DNA of 64,000 bases from NCBI GenBank assembly GCA_016712885.1, contig JADJQF010000005.1:17053-81052 (forward strand), given 5' to 3'. Positions 16,078 through 24,852 of this stretch are shown one piece after another (within the stretch, counting starts at the first letter, position 1; each line of letters begins with the position of its first letter). The translations under genes and the position numbers were made by a program. The notes under the pieces were generated by a model. That model worked only from the letters and a program-made list of their open reading frames with translations. It was not told the DNA's origin and did not search any database. This stretch comes from Candidatus Flexicrinis proximus (GTDB lineage Bacteria; Chloroflexota; Anaerolineae; Aggregatilineales; Phototrophicaceae).

Positions 16078-16974
16078 ATGCTGGATGCAGTGATTGTAGG
16101 TGGAAGCAGCGCTGGCCTGAGCGCCGCGTTGATTTTGGGTCGATCCTTGAGGGAGGTTGTCGTCGTCGATGACCAGAAACCCTGTAACCGTTTTTCTCGG
16201 GCGTCTCACGGATTTTTGACGCGTGACGGCATGCCTCCTGCGGACTTGCTGCACCTAGCACACGAACAACTTACACATTACCCATCCGTCGTCCTCAAAG
16301 CGGCAACCGTGCTACGCATTGAAAGGACCGACCTCGGGTTTGAGATCATAAGTTCGGATGCCTCCAAACTCGAGGCACGAAGTGTCTTGCTCGCTACAGG
16401 CTTGAAAGATGAGATGCCCCCACTTGCCGGCATCCAGGCCTTATGGGGCAAGAGCGTGTTTCACTGTCCATACTGTGATGGCTACGAACTTAGGGGCAAG
16501 GCGATCGCGGTCTATGGCGTGGATGAGGAGGCGCTTCACCAGGTGATGCTGCTCCGGAATTTAACAGATACCCTGACACTTTGCGCCGGTGAGGGATGGA
16601 GAATTACGCCTGCGCAGCGTGAGAGACTAACTCGACACGGGATTCAGATCATTGAACAACCTATCGAAGCCCTCGAATACGTCGATACTCAACTTGAGGC
16701 CATTCGATTTGCCGATGGTACGCGGCTAATCTGTGATGCACTCTTCATCCGTCCAAGGACGACCCACAGAACTTCTTTTGCTCGTGATCTGGGATGTAAA
16801 GTCGACGATCAGGATATCGTACAGGTTGATCCGCGGGGTCGAACAAGTGTTAAGGGCATTTATGCGGCCGGCGACTTATCGTCAAACATGCGAAGCGTGG
16901 CCCTCGCCGTGGCACAGGGCGCGGCAGCGGCCTATGGAATCAATGCCGACCTGATTGCACAGGACTTTTCCTGA
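16078..16974 (+). CDS. thioredoxin-reductase-like FAD/NAD(P) oxidoreductase
   Basis: 298 residues. The N-terminal FAD dinucleotide fold is IVGGSSAGLSAALILGRS. A CPYC redox pair lies at C130-C133 in HCPYCDGYE, next to the NAD(P) Rossmann domain. The C-terminal FAD motif is GIYAAGDLSSN. This is the layout of low-molecular-weight thioredoxin reductases and related disulfide or bacillithiol-type reductases. The physiological partner is not evident, since no thioredoxin gene is adjacent. With the two quinone oxidoreductases it forms a redox-defence cassette behind the LuxR-type regulator. Confidence 0.8.
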   Translation: MLDAVIVGGSSAGLSAALILGRSLREVVVVDDQKPCNRFSRASHGFLTRDGMPPADLLHLAHEQLTHYPSVVLKAATVLRIERTDLGFEIISSDASKLEARSVLLATGLKDEMPPLAGIQALWGKSVFHCPYCDGYELRGKAIAVYGVDEEALHQVMLLRNLTDTLTLCAGEGWRITPAQRERLTRHGIQIIEQPIEALEYVDTQLEAIRFADGTRLICDALFIRPRTTHRTSFARDLGCKVDDQDIVQVDPRGRTSVKGIYAAGDLSSNMRSVALAVAQGAAAAYGINADLIAQDFS

Positions 16975-17358
16975 AGCCAGTGCGGTTGCCAGTACTTGAA
17001 TTCTCAAAACCGGGCATTTGTGCTGCATCCGGCAAGTACGTTCATGTTGTATTGCGAACGTGCTCTCGCACGTCCCTACAGAATCGGTCAGGATTCGTAG
17101 GAAAGAGGTGGCTTCGGATTTTGAGCATTGGCCAGATTAGGCACTTAGCTCATTTTGGTGAGTCCAACAGACACATGGTGAAAGTGGGGTTGGGCAACCG
17201 ACCGATGAACGCTGCGGTGTGATCGGTGAGCTGTCGCTTTGGTTAATGCCAAGGTTTTGCGGCGCGCTCTTGCCCGCTGATGCGTCTTACACCTCGCGTC
17301 ACGTCGTGACGAGTGTCATCGCTTTCTGCGACGAATAGCTGTTTCCCGGTCTACTTTT
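16975..17358. other. intergenic stretch, no gene supported
   Basis: A short open frame at 16980-17222 lacks a ribosome site, recognisable domains and good codon character, so I do not call it. Apart from the fusA-type promoter that follows, I see nothing definite here. Confidence 0.5.
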
Positions 17359-17387
17359 TTGACAAGCCGTTAACCCCTCCTTAAAAT
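17359..17387 (+). promoter_or_regulatory. sigma-70-type promoter for the EF-G-like gene
   Basis: TTGACA (17359-17364), a 17-base spacer, and TAAAAT (17382-17387). The start site should be near 17394, giving a leader of about 40 bases that includes AAGGAGAG before ATG 17435. Confidence 0.8.
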
Positions 17388-17434
17388 CACCGAGGACGGC
17401 AGAAATGCTGAGCCACCCTTAAGGAGAGTAGATT

Positions 17435-19516
17435 ATGAAAGAGTACACGACGGAGAAAATTCGCAACGTCGCCTTAGTCGGCCACCAGGGATGTGGCAAG
17501 ACGTCCTTGGTGGAAGCTCTGCTCTACAATAGCGGCGCAACGACGCGGTTGGGGCGCATCGAAGAAGGGTCAACCGCTTCCGATTGGGAAGACGATGAAA
17601 AACAGCGTCAGATTTCGCTTTCCACTTCGCTCATCCCCATTGAATTCAGCGACCACAAGATAAATGTCCTGGACGCGCCGGGGTATACCGACTTCCAGGG
17701 CGACGTACGTAACGCGATTCGAGTGGCAGACTCTGTGATCGTCGTCATAGATGCCGTCGCGGGCGTCGAGGTCGGTACGGAACTTGCCTGGGAGTACGCC
17801 AAACAATTCCTTCAGCCAATCATTGTTGTCATCAACAAACTCGACCGCGAAAACGCGAATTTCCAGAGAACACTCCAGGGCTTGCGAGACACCTTCCCTG
17901 ACCATAAGTTCGTCCCTGTAATGCTGCCCATTGGTGAGCAGGCCGATTTCAAGGGTATTGTCAACGTCCTGACAATGAAGGCGTATTATGAAGCGGGCAA
18001 GGATCGCTCAGATCTTCCCGCCGATATGGTTGAAACCGCCGAGGCAGCCCGCCGCGAACTCATCGAAGCTGCTGCCGAGGCAGATGACGCCTATATTGAG
18101 AAGTACTTCACAGAGGGTGTCCTAACTGATGACGAAATCCGCGATGGTATGCGAAAAGCTGCGCGCAACCACGCGTTAAACACGGTGCCTGTTTTCGTGA
18201 CCAGTGCCACCAAGAACATTGGCACTTATCCCGTATTGGAATCGTTCGTAGCATATACTTCTTCGCCCGCAATACGTCGTTTCGGCGTTCACCGTAATGG
18301 CGGCGCGGAGATCGAATACATCAATGGTCCTCATAGTGACGATGCAGCGCTGGCTGCCTATGTCTTTAAGACCGTAAACGACCGGTTTGTCGGCACACTC
18401 TCGTACATGCGCGTTTTTGCCGGCCATATCAAGTCGGACAGCCGCAACTGGAACAACACGCGGAACATCGACGAGCGTTTCGGGCCGATTATCACCCTGC
18501 GAGGCAAAGAACAAATATCGGTCCCGATTCTGCATGCTGGCGATATAGGCGTCGTCGCGAAACTTCAGACTACCCAGACAGGCGACACCCTGGGCGACCG
18601 CGACAAGACTTTTGAGATCGTGAAACCGAATTTCTCCGATCCGCTGTATGCAGTAGCACTACAGCCCAAGACCCAGGCAGATGCAGCCAAGATCGGAACT
18701 GTGCTAACCACTCTAGCCCAGGCAGACCCGACGCTGCGCTGGCGCAACGACGGGGACACGAGCCAGATCATTCTCGAAGGCATGGGTGAAATTCACGTCA
18801 TGGTCGCGCTTGGACGTGCCGACAAGCTCGGTGTCGGCATCCTGACTGAAATGCCCAAGGTTCCGTACAAAGAGACGGTCACCAAGAAGGCGGACGCGAG
18901 TTACCGGCACAAGAAACAGTCGGGCGGCGCCGGACAGTTCGGTGAAATCACATTGTTCGTCGAGCCGAATCCTGGCGGCGGCTTCGTATACGAGGCAAAA
19001 GTGTCGGGTGGTGCTGTCACTGAGCAGTTCCTCGACTCAGCCCATAAGGGTATACTGCAGGTCATTCCAACCGGGGTGATTGCAGGCTATCCAGTCGTCG
19101 ACGTCCATGTGCGCGTCTATGACGGCAAGATGCACCCCGTCGATTCCAAAGACATCGCGTTCCAGATCGCTGGACGCGAGTCGTTCAAAGAGGCGTTCAA
19201 GGAAGCTGGTCCCGTCTTGCTTGAACCGATCATGGACGTGAAAATCACAGTCCCAGAGACTATGATGGGCGATATCATGAGCGACCTGAATACGCGGCGT
19301 GGTCGTGTACAGGGTATGGATACCACTGGCGGCGGCAAGAGCATTGTCAGCGCGCAGGTACCCTTGGCCGAGATGCTGCGCTATGGAAACGATCTCCGTT
19401 CAATGTCAGGTGGTCGAGGCATATACTCGATGAGCTTTGCGCACTATGAGCGGGTACCATCAAACATCGCCGAACCCATCGTCAAGTCTTACAGTCCTCA
19501 CAGCGCGGCAGAATAA
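17435..19516 (+). CDS. elongation factor G-like GTPase (FusA2 type)
   Basis: 693 residues with the five-domain EF-G layout: G domain with P-loop GHQGCGKTS (16-24), DAPGYTDF (80-87) and NKLD, then domains II-V including a domain IV-like segment. Canonical EF-G has GHIDAGKTT and DTPGHVDF; here the P-loop differs and the catalytic histidine is replaced by Tyr84. That is typical of the EF-G-like FusA2 group rather than the translocase itself, so the primary fusA probably lies elsewhere. Its cellular role is not well defined; ribosome-linked GTPase activity is likely. The gene is monocistronic, with its own promoter and a strong terminator. Confidence 0.85.
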   Translation: MKEYTTEKIRNVALVGHQGCGKTSLVEALLYNSGATTRLGRIEEGSTASDWEDDEKQRQISLSTSLIPIEFSDHKINVLDAPGYTDFQGDVRNAIRVADSVIVVIDAVAGVEVGTELAWEYAKQFLQPIIVVINKLDRENANFQRTLQGLRDTFPDHKFVPVMLPIGEQADFKGIVNVLTMKAYYEAGKDRSDLPADMVETAEAARRELIEAAAEADDAYIEKYFTEGVLTDDEIRDGMRKAARNHALNTVPVFVTSATKNIGTYPVLESFVAYTSSPAIRRFGVHRNGGAEIEYINGPHSDDAALAAYVFKTVNDRFVGTLSYMRVFAGHIKSDSRNWNNTRNIDERFGPIITLRGKEQISVPILHAGDIGVVAKLQTTQTGDTLGDRDKTFEIVKPNFSDPLYAVALQPKTQADAAKIGTVLTTLAQADPTLRWRNDGDTSQIILEGMGEIHVMVALGRADKLGVGILTEMPKVPYKETVTKKADASYRHKKQSGGAGQFGEITLFVEPNPGGGFVYEAKVSGGAVTEQFLDSAHKGILQVIPTGVIAGYPVVDVHVRVYDGKMHPVDSKDIAFQIAGRESFKEAFKEAGPVLLEPIMDVKITVPETMMGDIMSDLNTRRGRVQGMDTTGGGKSIVSAQVPLAEMLRYGNDLRSMSGGRGIYSMSFAHYERVPSNIAEPIVKSYSPHSAAE

Positions 19517-19525
19517 CCCCGTCCC

Positions 19526-19567
19526 AGAAACAAGAACGGCCTCGAAAACTAGGCCGTTCTTGTTTCT
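19526..19567. terminator. bidirectional terminator hairpin, 17-bp perfect stem
   Basis: AGAAACAAGAACGGCCT (19526-19542) pairs perfectly with AGGCCGTTCTTGTTTCT (19551-19567) around an eight-base loop. It sits between the convergent EF-G-like gene and the mutase gene, whose stop is at 19581. It has T-rich arms in both directions and probably serves both genes. Confidence 0.85.
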
Positions 19568-19580
19568 CAGCGCGACCGGG

Positions 19581-21230
19581 CTAAACGCGCATGGAAGGTC
19601 TATATTCGCCAAAGACCGCGCGCAGCGTATTACACACCTCCCCTAGCGTTACATCATTGTCTACGCATTCAATAATCAACGGCATCAGGTTTTCACTGCC
19701 GTGTGCGGCAGAAGACAACTGGTCTAGCAAAGCTGATGCGCGTTCATTGTCTCTCTCAGCACGAAGCCGCTCAAGGCTCGCCGTCTGATTGCGTTCTATG
19801 GCCGGGTCATGGCGGTGCAGCTCTGGAAGGTCTTCCGAATCGCCGACAAACCGGTTCATCCCAACAATGACCTGCTCTCCCCGTTCTACAGCCAACTGAT
19901 GTGTATAAGCGGAAGTCTCAATCTCATTGTGAATGAAGCCATTTTCGATGGCGGACATCGCCCCACCCATCGAGTCGATCCGCGCGATATAGTCAAATAC
20001 ACGCCTCTCAATCTCATCAGTGAGGTGTTCGATCAGATAACTCCCGGCAAGCGGGTCAATCGAGTCAGCAACGCCACTCTCGTGGGCGATAATCTGCTGC
20101 GTGCGTAGCGCGGTCTGAACAGCTTTTTCGGTTGGCAAGGCAAGAGCCTCATCCATGCTGTTAGTGTGGAGCGATTGCGTGCCTCCCATCACAGCTGCGA
20201 GTGCTTGCAGAGCAACACGCACGATATTGTTCTCCGGCTGTTGAGCCGTGAGCGTACTGCCTCCGGTCTGAGTGTGAAAACGGAGCATACAGCTACGCGG
20301 GTTCATCGCATTAAACCTATCGCGCATGATCTTCGCCCAAATCCGACGTGCAGCGCGAAACTTCGCAATTTCCTCAAGAAACTGATTGTGAGCATTGAAG
20401 AAGAAGGAGAGCTGAGGCGCAAACGAGTCGACGTCCAGCCCAGCGTCCAGCGCCGCCTGAACGTAGGCGATCCCGTTAGCCAGCGTAAAGGCAACTTCCT
20501 GGACGGCAGTACTACCCGCTTCACGGACATGATAGCCACTGATACTGATTGTGTTCCATTGCGGCACTTCGGCCTGGCAGTAGCGGAAAACGTCCGTAAT
20601 CAATCGCATAGACTGAGTAGGCGGAAAGATATAGGTGCCACGCGCGATATACTCTTTCAGAATGTCATTCTGCACAGTGCCACGGAGCGTAGACGGGTGT
20701 ATTCCTTGCCTCCGGGCAACCGCGATATACATCGCAAGCAATACGGCCGCCGGCGCATTAATTGTCATGCTTGTTGAAACCTGGTCGAGCGGTATACCGT
20801 CGAAGAGCTGCATCATATCGCGTACACTGCAAATGCTCACGCCAACTTTACCGACTTCGCCCAATGCCATTGGGTCATCAGCGTCATAGCCGATTTGTGT
20901 TGGCAGATCAAAAGCAACCGAGAGTCCGCTCTGTCCTTGTTTGAGCAGGAAACGATACCGCGCGTTGCTCTCTTCCGCCGTACCGAAACCCGCGTATTGG
21001 CGCATCGTCCAGAAGCGCGAACGATACATTGTCGGTTGAACACCTCGCGTAAACGGATACTCTCCGGGAAACTCCCCGGGCGTGTTCGAAGTATCGTCTT
21101 TCGTGTAAACACGGTACAGCGGGATTTGCGATGACGTCTCAAACACCGCTTTCCGCTCAGGATTATTCCCGAGGATCGGCGCTACACTGCGTGCTTCCCA
21201 TTCAGCCTTCGCAGTCTTTGCATCAGACAC
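19581..21230 (-). CDS. methylmalonyl-CoA mutase, large catalytic subunit
   Basis: 549 residues covering only the substrate-binding barrel of cobalamin acyl-CoA mutases; the C-terminal B12-binding domain is absent, so a separate small subunit must exist outside this window. Residues that set substrate choice are Y79 (WTMRQYAGF) and R197 (EYIARGTYIF), matching Tyr89/Arg207 of methylmalonyl-CoA mutase with identical 118-residue spacing. It converts methylmalonyl-CoA and succinyl-CoA. The start is GTG 21230 with AAAGGAG six bases upstream. It is the last gene of an operon with acyl-CoA dehydrogenase, quinone oxidoreductase and CYTH genes (gaps of 1, 2 and 11 bases), consistent with branched-chain or odd-chain acyl-CoA breakdown. 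Confidence 0.92.
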   Translation of the reverse strand: MSDAKTAKAEWEARSVAPILGNNPERKAVFETSSQIPLYRVYTKDDTSNTPGEFPGEYPFTRGVQPTMYRSRFWTMRQYAGFGTAEESNARYRFLLKQGQSGLSVAFDLPTQIGYDADDPMALGEVGKVGVSICSVRDMMQLFDGIPLDQVSTSMTINAPAAVLLAMYIAVARRQGIHPSTLRGTVQNDILKEYIARGTYIFPPTQSMRLITDVFRYCQAEVPQWNTISISGYHVREAGSTAVQEVAFTLANGIAYVQAALDAGLDVDSFAPQLSFFFNAHNQFLEEIAKFRAARRIWAKIMRDRFNAMNPRSCMLRFHTQTGGSTLTAQQPENNIVRVALQALAAVMGGTQSLHTNSMDEALALPTEKAVQTALRTQQIIAHESGVADSIDPLAGSYLIEHLTDEIERRVFDYIARIDSMGGAMSAIENGFIHNEIETSAYTHQLAVERGEQVIVGMNRFVGDSEDLPELHRHDPAIERNQTASLERLRAERDNERASALLDQLSSAAHGSENLMPLIIECVDNDVTLGEVCNTLRAVFGEYRPSMRV

Positions 21231-21241
21231 TAGATGCTCCT

Positions 21242-21844
21242 TTACTTGAGCAGATCTTTTATTCCAGGGGACAGCACAATGCCCTCGAAGTTCTCGAATG
21301 TGGCATCTGTGAAGGGCAAGCCGTATTGGTCACGAAGCACGCTGAAGGCCCCCGCGTAACTCATCTTGACTCGTACGGCTTCATTCAGACCCAGCGCACT
21401 GAGTGATGACTGGATCGTCTGGTGAGTGCCTTCGATCTCGACGAATGTGCCGAATGGCAGTTCATCCAGTGTCACTTCGCTGCCACTCAACAGATAGGTT
21501 GTCCGGTACTTTTCGTATGCAAAAGTAAAGACAAAGCCAAGACGTTCCAGGATAAGCGCCATGGTGTCAAAGTCCGAAATCTCGACCTCAGCCTCGAAAC
21601 GGCTCATGATGCCGTCCAGTAACGTCCCAGACTCTTTATAGGTAAGACGCGCGCGGTTATCATGACGGAGGCGCAGAACAATTCCTCTTCGCGTCAAACT
21701 ACCGTCGGTATGGTCATAGCGTGAGTTGCGTTCGAAGACTCTGGGGGCGTGAAGTTCCGCGCCCAGGCTGACCAGCTTCGCCTCAACGCCGACAAGGTCA
21801 TCGACCCACAGCTTGACCTCGGTTTCGATGTTATGTTCTGCCAT
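21242..21844 (-). CDS. CYTH-domain protein (class IV adenylate cyclase / thiamine-triphosphatase-like)
   Basis: 200 residues forming a triphosphate-tunnel (CYTH) domain. The signature ExExK is present as ETEVK (7-11). Further charged strands follow: V-L-R-L-R-H-D, F-E-A-E-V-E-I-S, and DELPFGTFVEIEG with the C-terminal acidic pair. Family members act on triphosphates (adenylate cyclase, thiamine or inorganic triphosphatase); which applies here cannot be told from sequence alone. It lies between an oxidoreductase and the methylmalonyl-CoA mutase with gaps of 2 and 11 bases, so it is co-transcribed with acyl-CoA metabolism. A second CYTH-like domain occurs at 57810-59801. Confidence 0.85.
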   Translation of the reverse strand: MAEHNIETEVKLWVDDLVGVEAKLVSLGAELHAPRVFERNSRYDHTDGSLTRRGIVLRLRHDNRARLTYKESGTLLDGIMSRFEAEVEISDFDTMALILERLGFVFTFAYEKYRTTYLLSGSEVTLDELPFGTFVEIEGTHQTIQSSLSALGLNEAVRVKMSYAGAFSVLRDQYGLPFTDATFENFEGIVLSPGIKDLLK

Positions 21845-21846
21845 GT

Positions 21847-22878
21847 TCAGATCGTTACCACGATCTTGCCGAACGTCGCGCCATCCTCGAGCATTTGGAT
21901 GCCCCGCGAGGCATCAGCCAGGGGAAGAACTTCGCCAATCACAGGCTTGAGCGCGCCATCAAACACCAGATTCATCACGCGTACGTAATCCTGATGCGGG
22001 CCCATCGTGCTGCCGATGATGCTAATGTGTTTGCTGAAGATATAACGTAAGTCGAGTTCGAAAATCGGGCCGCTTGTATTCCCAACAACCAGAATCCTGC
22101 CGCCTATCCGAACACTGCGGATACTGTCGGACATCGTGGCCTTACCTACATTGTCGACCACAACATCAACACCCTGCTTGTTCGTCAAGCGATAGACTTC
22201 CCTGCCCCAGTCCGAGATCTCGGATCGGTCGATAGTGGTATCCGCGCCAAGTTCTCTCGCTTTCGCGCACTTTTCGGCGCTGCTGCCAACCACAATGACT
22301 CTGGCGCCTGCCAGCTTCGCGATCTGAATGCTGGCGGTGTTTACGCCACCTCCTGCGCCTACGAGCAAGACGGTTTCACCAGGCTGTAGTTTTCCCCGAG
22401 TGATGAGAGAATGCCATGCTGTGACATAGACCAGTCCGGCTGCCGCGGCCCCTTCAAATGGTATGTGCTCCGGGACCAATAGAAGGTTTCGTGTAGGAAG
22501 GACACGATACTCCGCAGCCAGCCCAGGAACGTGCTCACCCATAATCGCAATTCGGCTCTGGTTCTCGAGACCAGTCATCAGCGCGGGGCTATCGGCTGCG
22601 ACCACTGTTGGATCAACGCAGACTCGATCGCCGACCTGAAACGCCGTAACACCATCGCCCAGTGCATCGACAATTCCGGCGCCGTCAGAACCCGTGATGT
22701 GCGGAAGATGCAGATTGAGTCCTTTCCAGCCCGCTCGGACCCAAATATCCAGCCGATTAAATGCAGCAGCGTGCATCCGGACGCGCACCTCGCCAGTTCC
22801 CGGCTCCGGGATGGGTAGGTCATCGACAATACGCAGGACATTAGCTGCGCCATGCTCAAAAAATACGCAGGCACGCAT
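21847..22878 (-). CDS. zinc-type or quinone-type medium-chain dehydrogenase
   Basis: 343 residues of the alcohol dehydrogenase/quinone oxidoreductase superfamily. The N-terminal GroES fold (MRACVFFEHGAANVLRIVDD) is followed by GSDGAGIVDALGDGVTAFQVGDRV, and the Rossmann motif is LVGAGGGVNTASIQIAKLAG. ATG 22878 lies one base after the dehydrogenase stop; the frame is open upstream inside that gene but unsupported. Substrate is unknown. The operon with acyl-CoA dehydrogenase and methylmalonyl-CoA mutase suggests an alcohol, aldehyde or enoyl step in acyl-CoA metabolism, though this family is very broad. Confidence 0.8.
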   Translation of the reverse strand: MRACVFFEHGAANVLRIVDDLPIPEPGTGEVRVRMHAAAFNRLDIWVRAGWKGLNLHLPHITGSDGAGIVDALGDGVTAFQVGDRVCVDPTVVAADSPALMTGLENQSRIAIMGEHVPGLAAEYRVLPTRNLLLVPEHIPFEGAAAAGLVYVTAWHSLITRGKLQPGETVLLVGAGGGVNTASIQIAKLAGARVIVVGSSAEKCAKARELGADTTIDRSEISDWGREVYRLTNKQGVDVVVDNVGKATMSDSIRSVRIGGRILVVGNTSGPIFELDLRYIFSKHISIIGSTMGPHQDYVRVMNLVFDGALKPVIGEVLPLADASRGIQMLEDGATFGKIVVTI

Positions 22879-22879
22879 G

Positions 22880-24073
22880 TTAGCGTAACCCAAGTTCGTT
22901 GCGCGCAATGACCATGCGCTGGATCTCGCTTGTGCCTTCATAGATGCGGGTGATACGCGCATCGCGATAATAACGCTCCAGCGGCATTTCTTTGCTGTAA
23001 CCCATACCGCCGTGGATTTGCAGCGCTTCGTCAGTAACGAACATTGCCGTCTCGCTGGCAAACAACTTCGCCATACTCGCTTCCGTGGTATATCGCCCGC
23101 CGGATGCCTTGGCTCTCAGCTTTGCCTGAACGGCGTTGTAAATGAGCAGTCGACTCGCCTCAATTCGTGTCTTCATATCGGCGATCTTTGCCTGAATCAT
23201 CTGAAGTTGCCCAATGGGCCCGCCGAAAGCCTGGCGTGTACGGGCATAGTCGACCGCAGCTTCGTATGCAGCTTCCGCAATCCCCAGCGCCTGCGATGCA
23301 ATCCCTATGCGTCCAGCATCCAGGACCTGCATCGCGATCTTGAAACCATCGCCGACTTTGCCCAGCACGTTTTCGATTGGCGCCTCAAAATCCTCATAGA
23401 GAATCTCGCTCGTTGCGCTGGCGCGAATACCCAGTTTGGGTTCCTTCTTGCCTCGCTTGAGCCCTGGCTGACTTGCGTCGATCAGAAACGCGGTGATCCC
23501 TTTATTTCCTTTTTCCGGGTGCGTCATGGTAAACAGGATGAGAAGATCAGCGACAGGCCCACTAGTCACCCAGGACTTACGACCGTTAATTACGTAATGC
23601 GTTCCTGCCGCGTTGAGTACTGCGCGACTGCTCATAGTCGCGGCATCACTCCCGCTCATTGGTTCAGTCAGGCTATATGCGCCGATTTTTTCGCCACTAG
23701 CAACAGGGACGAGAAACTGCTGCTTCTGAGATTCGGTACCGAACGCCAGTAGGGCATGGCAATATAGCGAATTGTTTACACTCAGGATCGTACTATGGCT
23801 GGCATCAGCCCGGGCGACTTCAATCATGGTGATTGCATATGCGAGCGTGTCCATCCCTGCCCCACCATACTCCTCAGGGACTTCGATACCCATCAGCCCC
23901 AGCCGGCCCATCTCTTTGATAGTCTCCATTGGAAACTCACCGGACTCGTCAAACCGCTCGGCGATGGGCTTTATCTTGTCCTCCGCGAAACGTCGTACCA
24001 TGGCCCGCAGCGCTTCATGTTCTTCAGTCATCGTGAGGATGAGCTCCGAACCGGACGACTCGATCACACTCAT
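22880..24073 (-). CDS. acyl-CoA dehydrogenase (short/branched-chain type)
   Basis: 397 residues with the full acyl-CoA dehydrogenase fold: FAD site YSLTEPMSGSDAA, the helix RQAFGGPIGQLQMIQ, and the C-terminal QIHGGMGYSKEMPLERYYRD with the catalytic Glu in YEGTSEIQ. It introduces the alpha,beta double bond in acyl-CoA and passes electrons to ETF. Features fit short- or branched-chain enzymes. ATG 24073 follows GGAGGATAG. First gene of the operon that ends in methylmalonyl-CoA mutase. The 68-base gap to rsmG upstream may hold its promoter. Confidence 0.93.
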   Translation of the reverse strand: MSVIESSGSELILTMTEEHEALRAMVRRFAEDKIKPIAERFDESGEFPMETIKEMGRLGLMGIEVPEEYGGAGMDTLAYAITMIEVARADASHSTILSVNNSLYCHALLAFGTESQKQQFLVPVASGEKIGAYSLTEPMSGSDAATMSSRAVLNAAGTHYVINGRKSWVTSGPVADLLILFTMTHPEKGNKGITAFLIDASQPGLKRGKKEPKLGIRASATSEILYEDFEAPIENVLGKVGDGFKIAMQVLDAGRIGIASQALGIAEAAYEAAVDYARTRQAFGGPIGQLQMIQAKIADMKTRIEASRLLIYNAVQAKLRAKASGGRYTTEASMAKLFASETAMFVTDEALQIHGGMGYSKEMPLERYYRDARITRIYEGTSEIQRMVIARNELGLR

Positions 24074-24141
24074 AAAACTATCCTCCGCTGAATTTCGAGA
24101 AGTAAGTGTATTTGCTCCGATTATAGCACCGCCGATTCGAC

Positions 24142-24852
24142 TTAACTGAGCGGTTTTTTAGCGGGGATCCCCGGTTTGCGCGGATAGGTGTTCGGGGTCG
24201 AGCGTTCCTTGCGAATGACGATGAGATAATGAGGTTCGGGAACGCCGGGCAGTAAGACCTCAACCAGCTTGTCTGTAACACCGCCCAACGTTTCAAGCGC
24301 CGAACGCGAAGAGTCAAGCTCTTCCCTGGCCGTTACCCCCTTCATGGCGACGCATACACCCCCCACTTTCGCGAGCGGAAGCAGGTATTCGAGGAGTATT
24401 GGTAGTCGTGCAACCGCCCGCGCGACCACAACATCATAGGTTCCCCGCTGATGAGGGAGATGTCCGGCATCTTCTGCGCGGGCGTTGAGTGCGACGATCC
24501 GCTGCAGGCCAAGAGTCTGTGCGACATGGCTCAGGAAGGCAGTCTTTTTCCCCGTGGACTCAATGAGTGTGGAATACAGTCCCTCCACTGCAATGTGCAG
24601 CGGTAGCCCAGGGAATCCCGCGCCAGTTCCAACATCTGCGACCCGCATCCCCTTGTTAAGTTCCACAGCCTTTAGCACGGTTAGCGAATCAAGATGATGG
24701 CGCACTGTAACCGCTTCGGGATCTGTGATCGCAGTCAGATTAGTGTGGCTGTTCCACGCAAGCAGTTCTTCCGTGAAGCGATCAAAGAGCGTAATTTGCG
24801 TGTCCGTAAGAGGCAGACCAAGCAACTCAGCGGCATAGGTTCTCAGGTTCAC
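24142..24852 (-). CDS. rsmG: 16S rRNA (guanine527-N7) methyltransferase RsmG
   Basis: 236 residues. The SAM-binding motif is VADVGTGAGFPGLPLHIAV, followed by ALNARAEDAGH and VVARAVARLPILLEYLLPL, all typical of RsmG (GidB), which methylates G527 in the 530 loop of 16S rRNA. The start is GTG at 24852, overlapping the stop of the upstream secreted-protein gene as GTGA. The C-terminal extension of about 20 residues is basic and proline-rich. Translational coupling with a secreted protein is unusual but follows directly from the overlap. Confidence 0.93.
   Translation of the reverse strand: MNLRTYAAELLGLPLTDTQITLFDRFTEELLAWNSHTNLTAITDPEAVTVRHHLDSLTVLKAVELNKGMRVADVGTGAGFPGLPLHIAVEGLYSTLIESTGKKTAFLSHVAQTLGLQRIVALNARAEDAGHLPHQRGTYDVVVARAVARLPILLEYLLPLAKVGGVCVAMKGVTAREELDSSRSALETLGGVTDKLVEVLLPGVPEPHYLIVIRKERSTPNTYPRKPGIPAKKPLS

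Noticed and set aside
16980..17222. 80-codon frame in the gap before the EF-G-like gene
   Set aside because: No ribosome site, no recognisable protein and no neighbour relation; probably chance.
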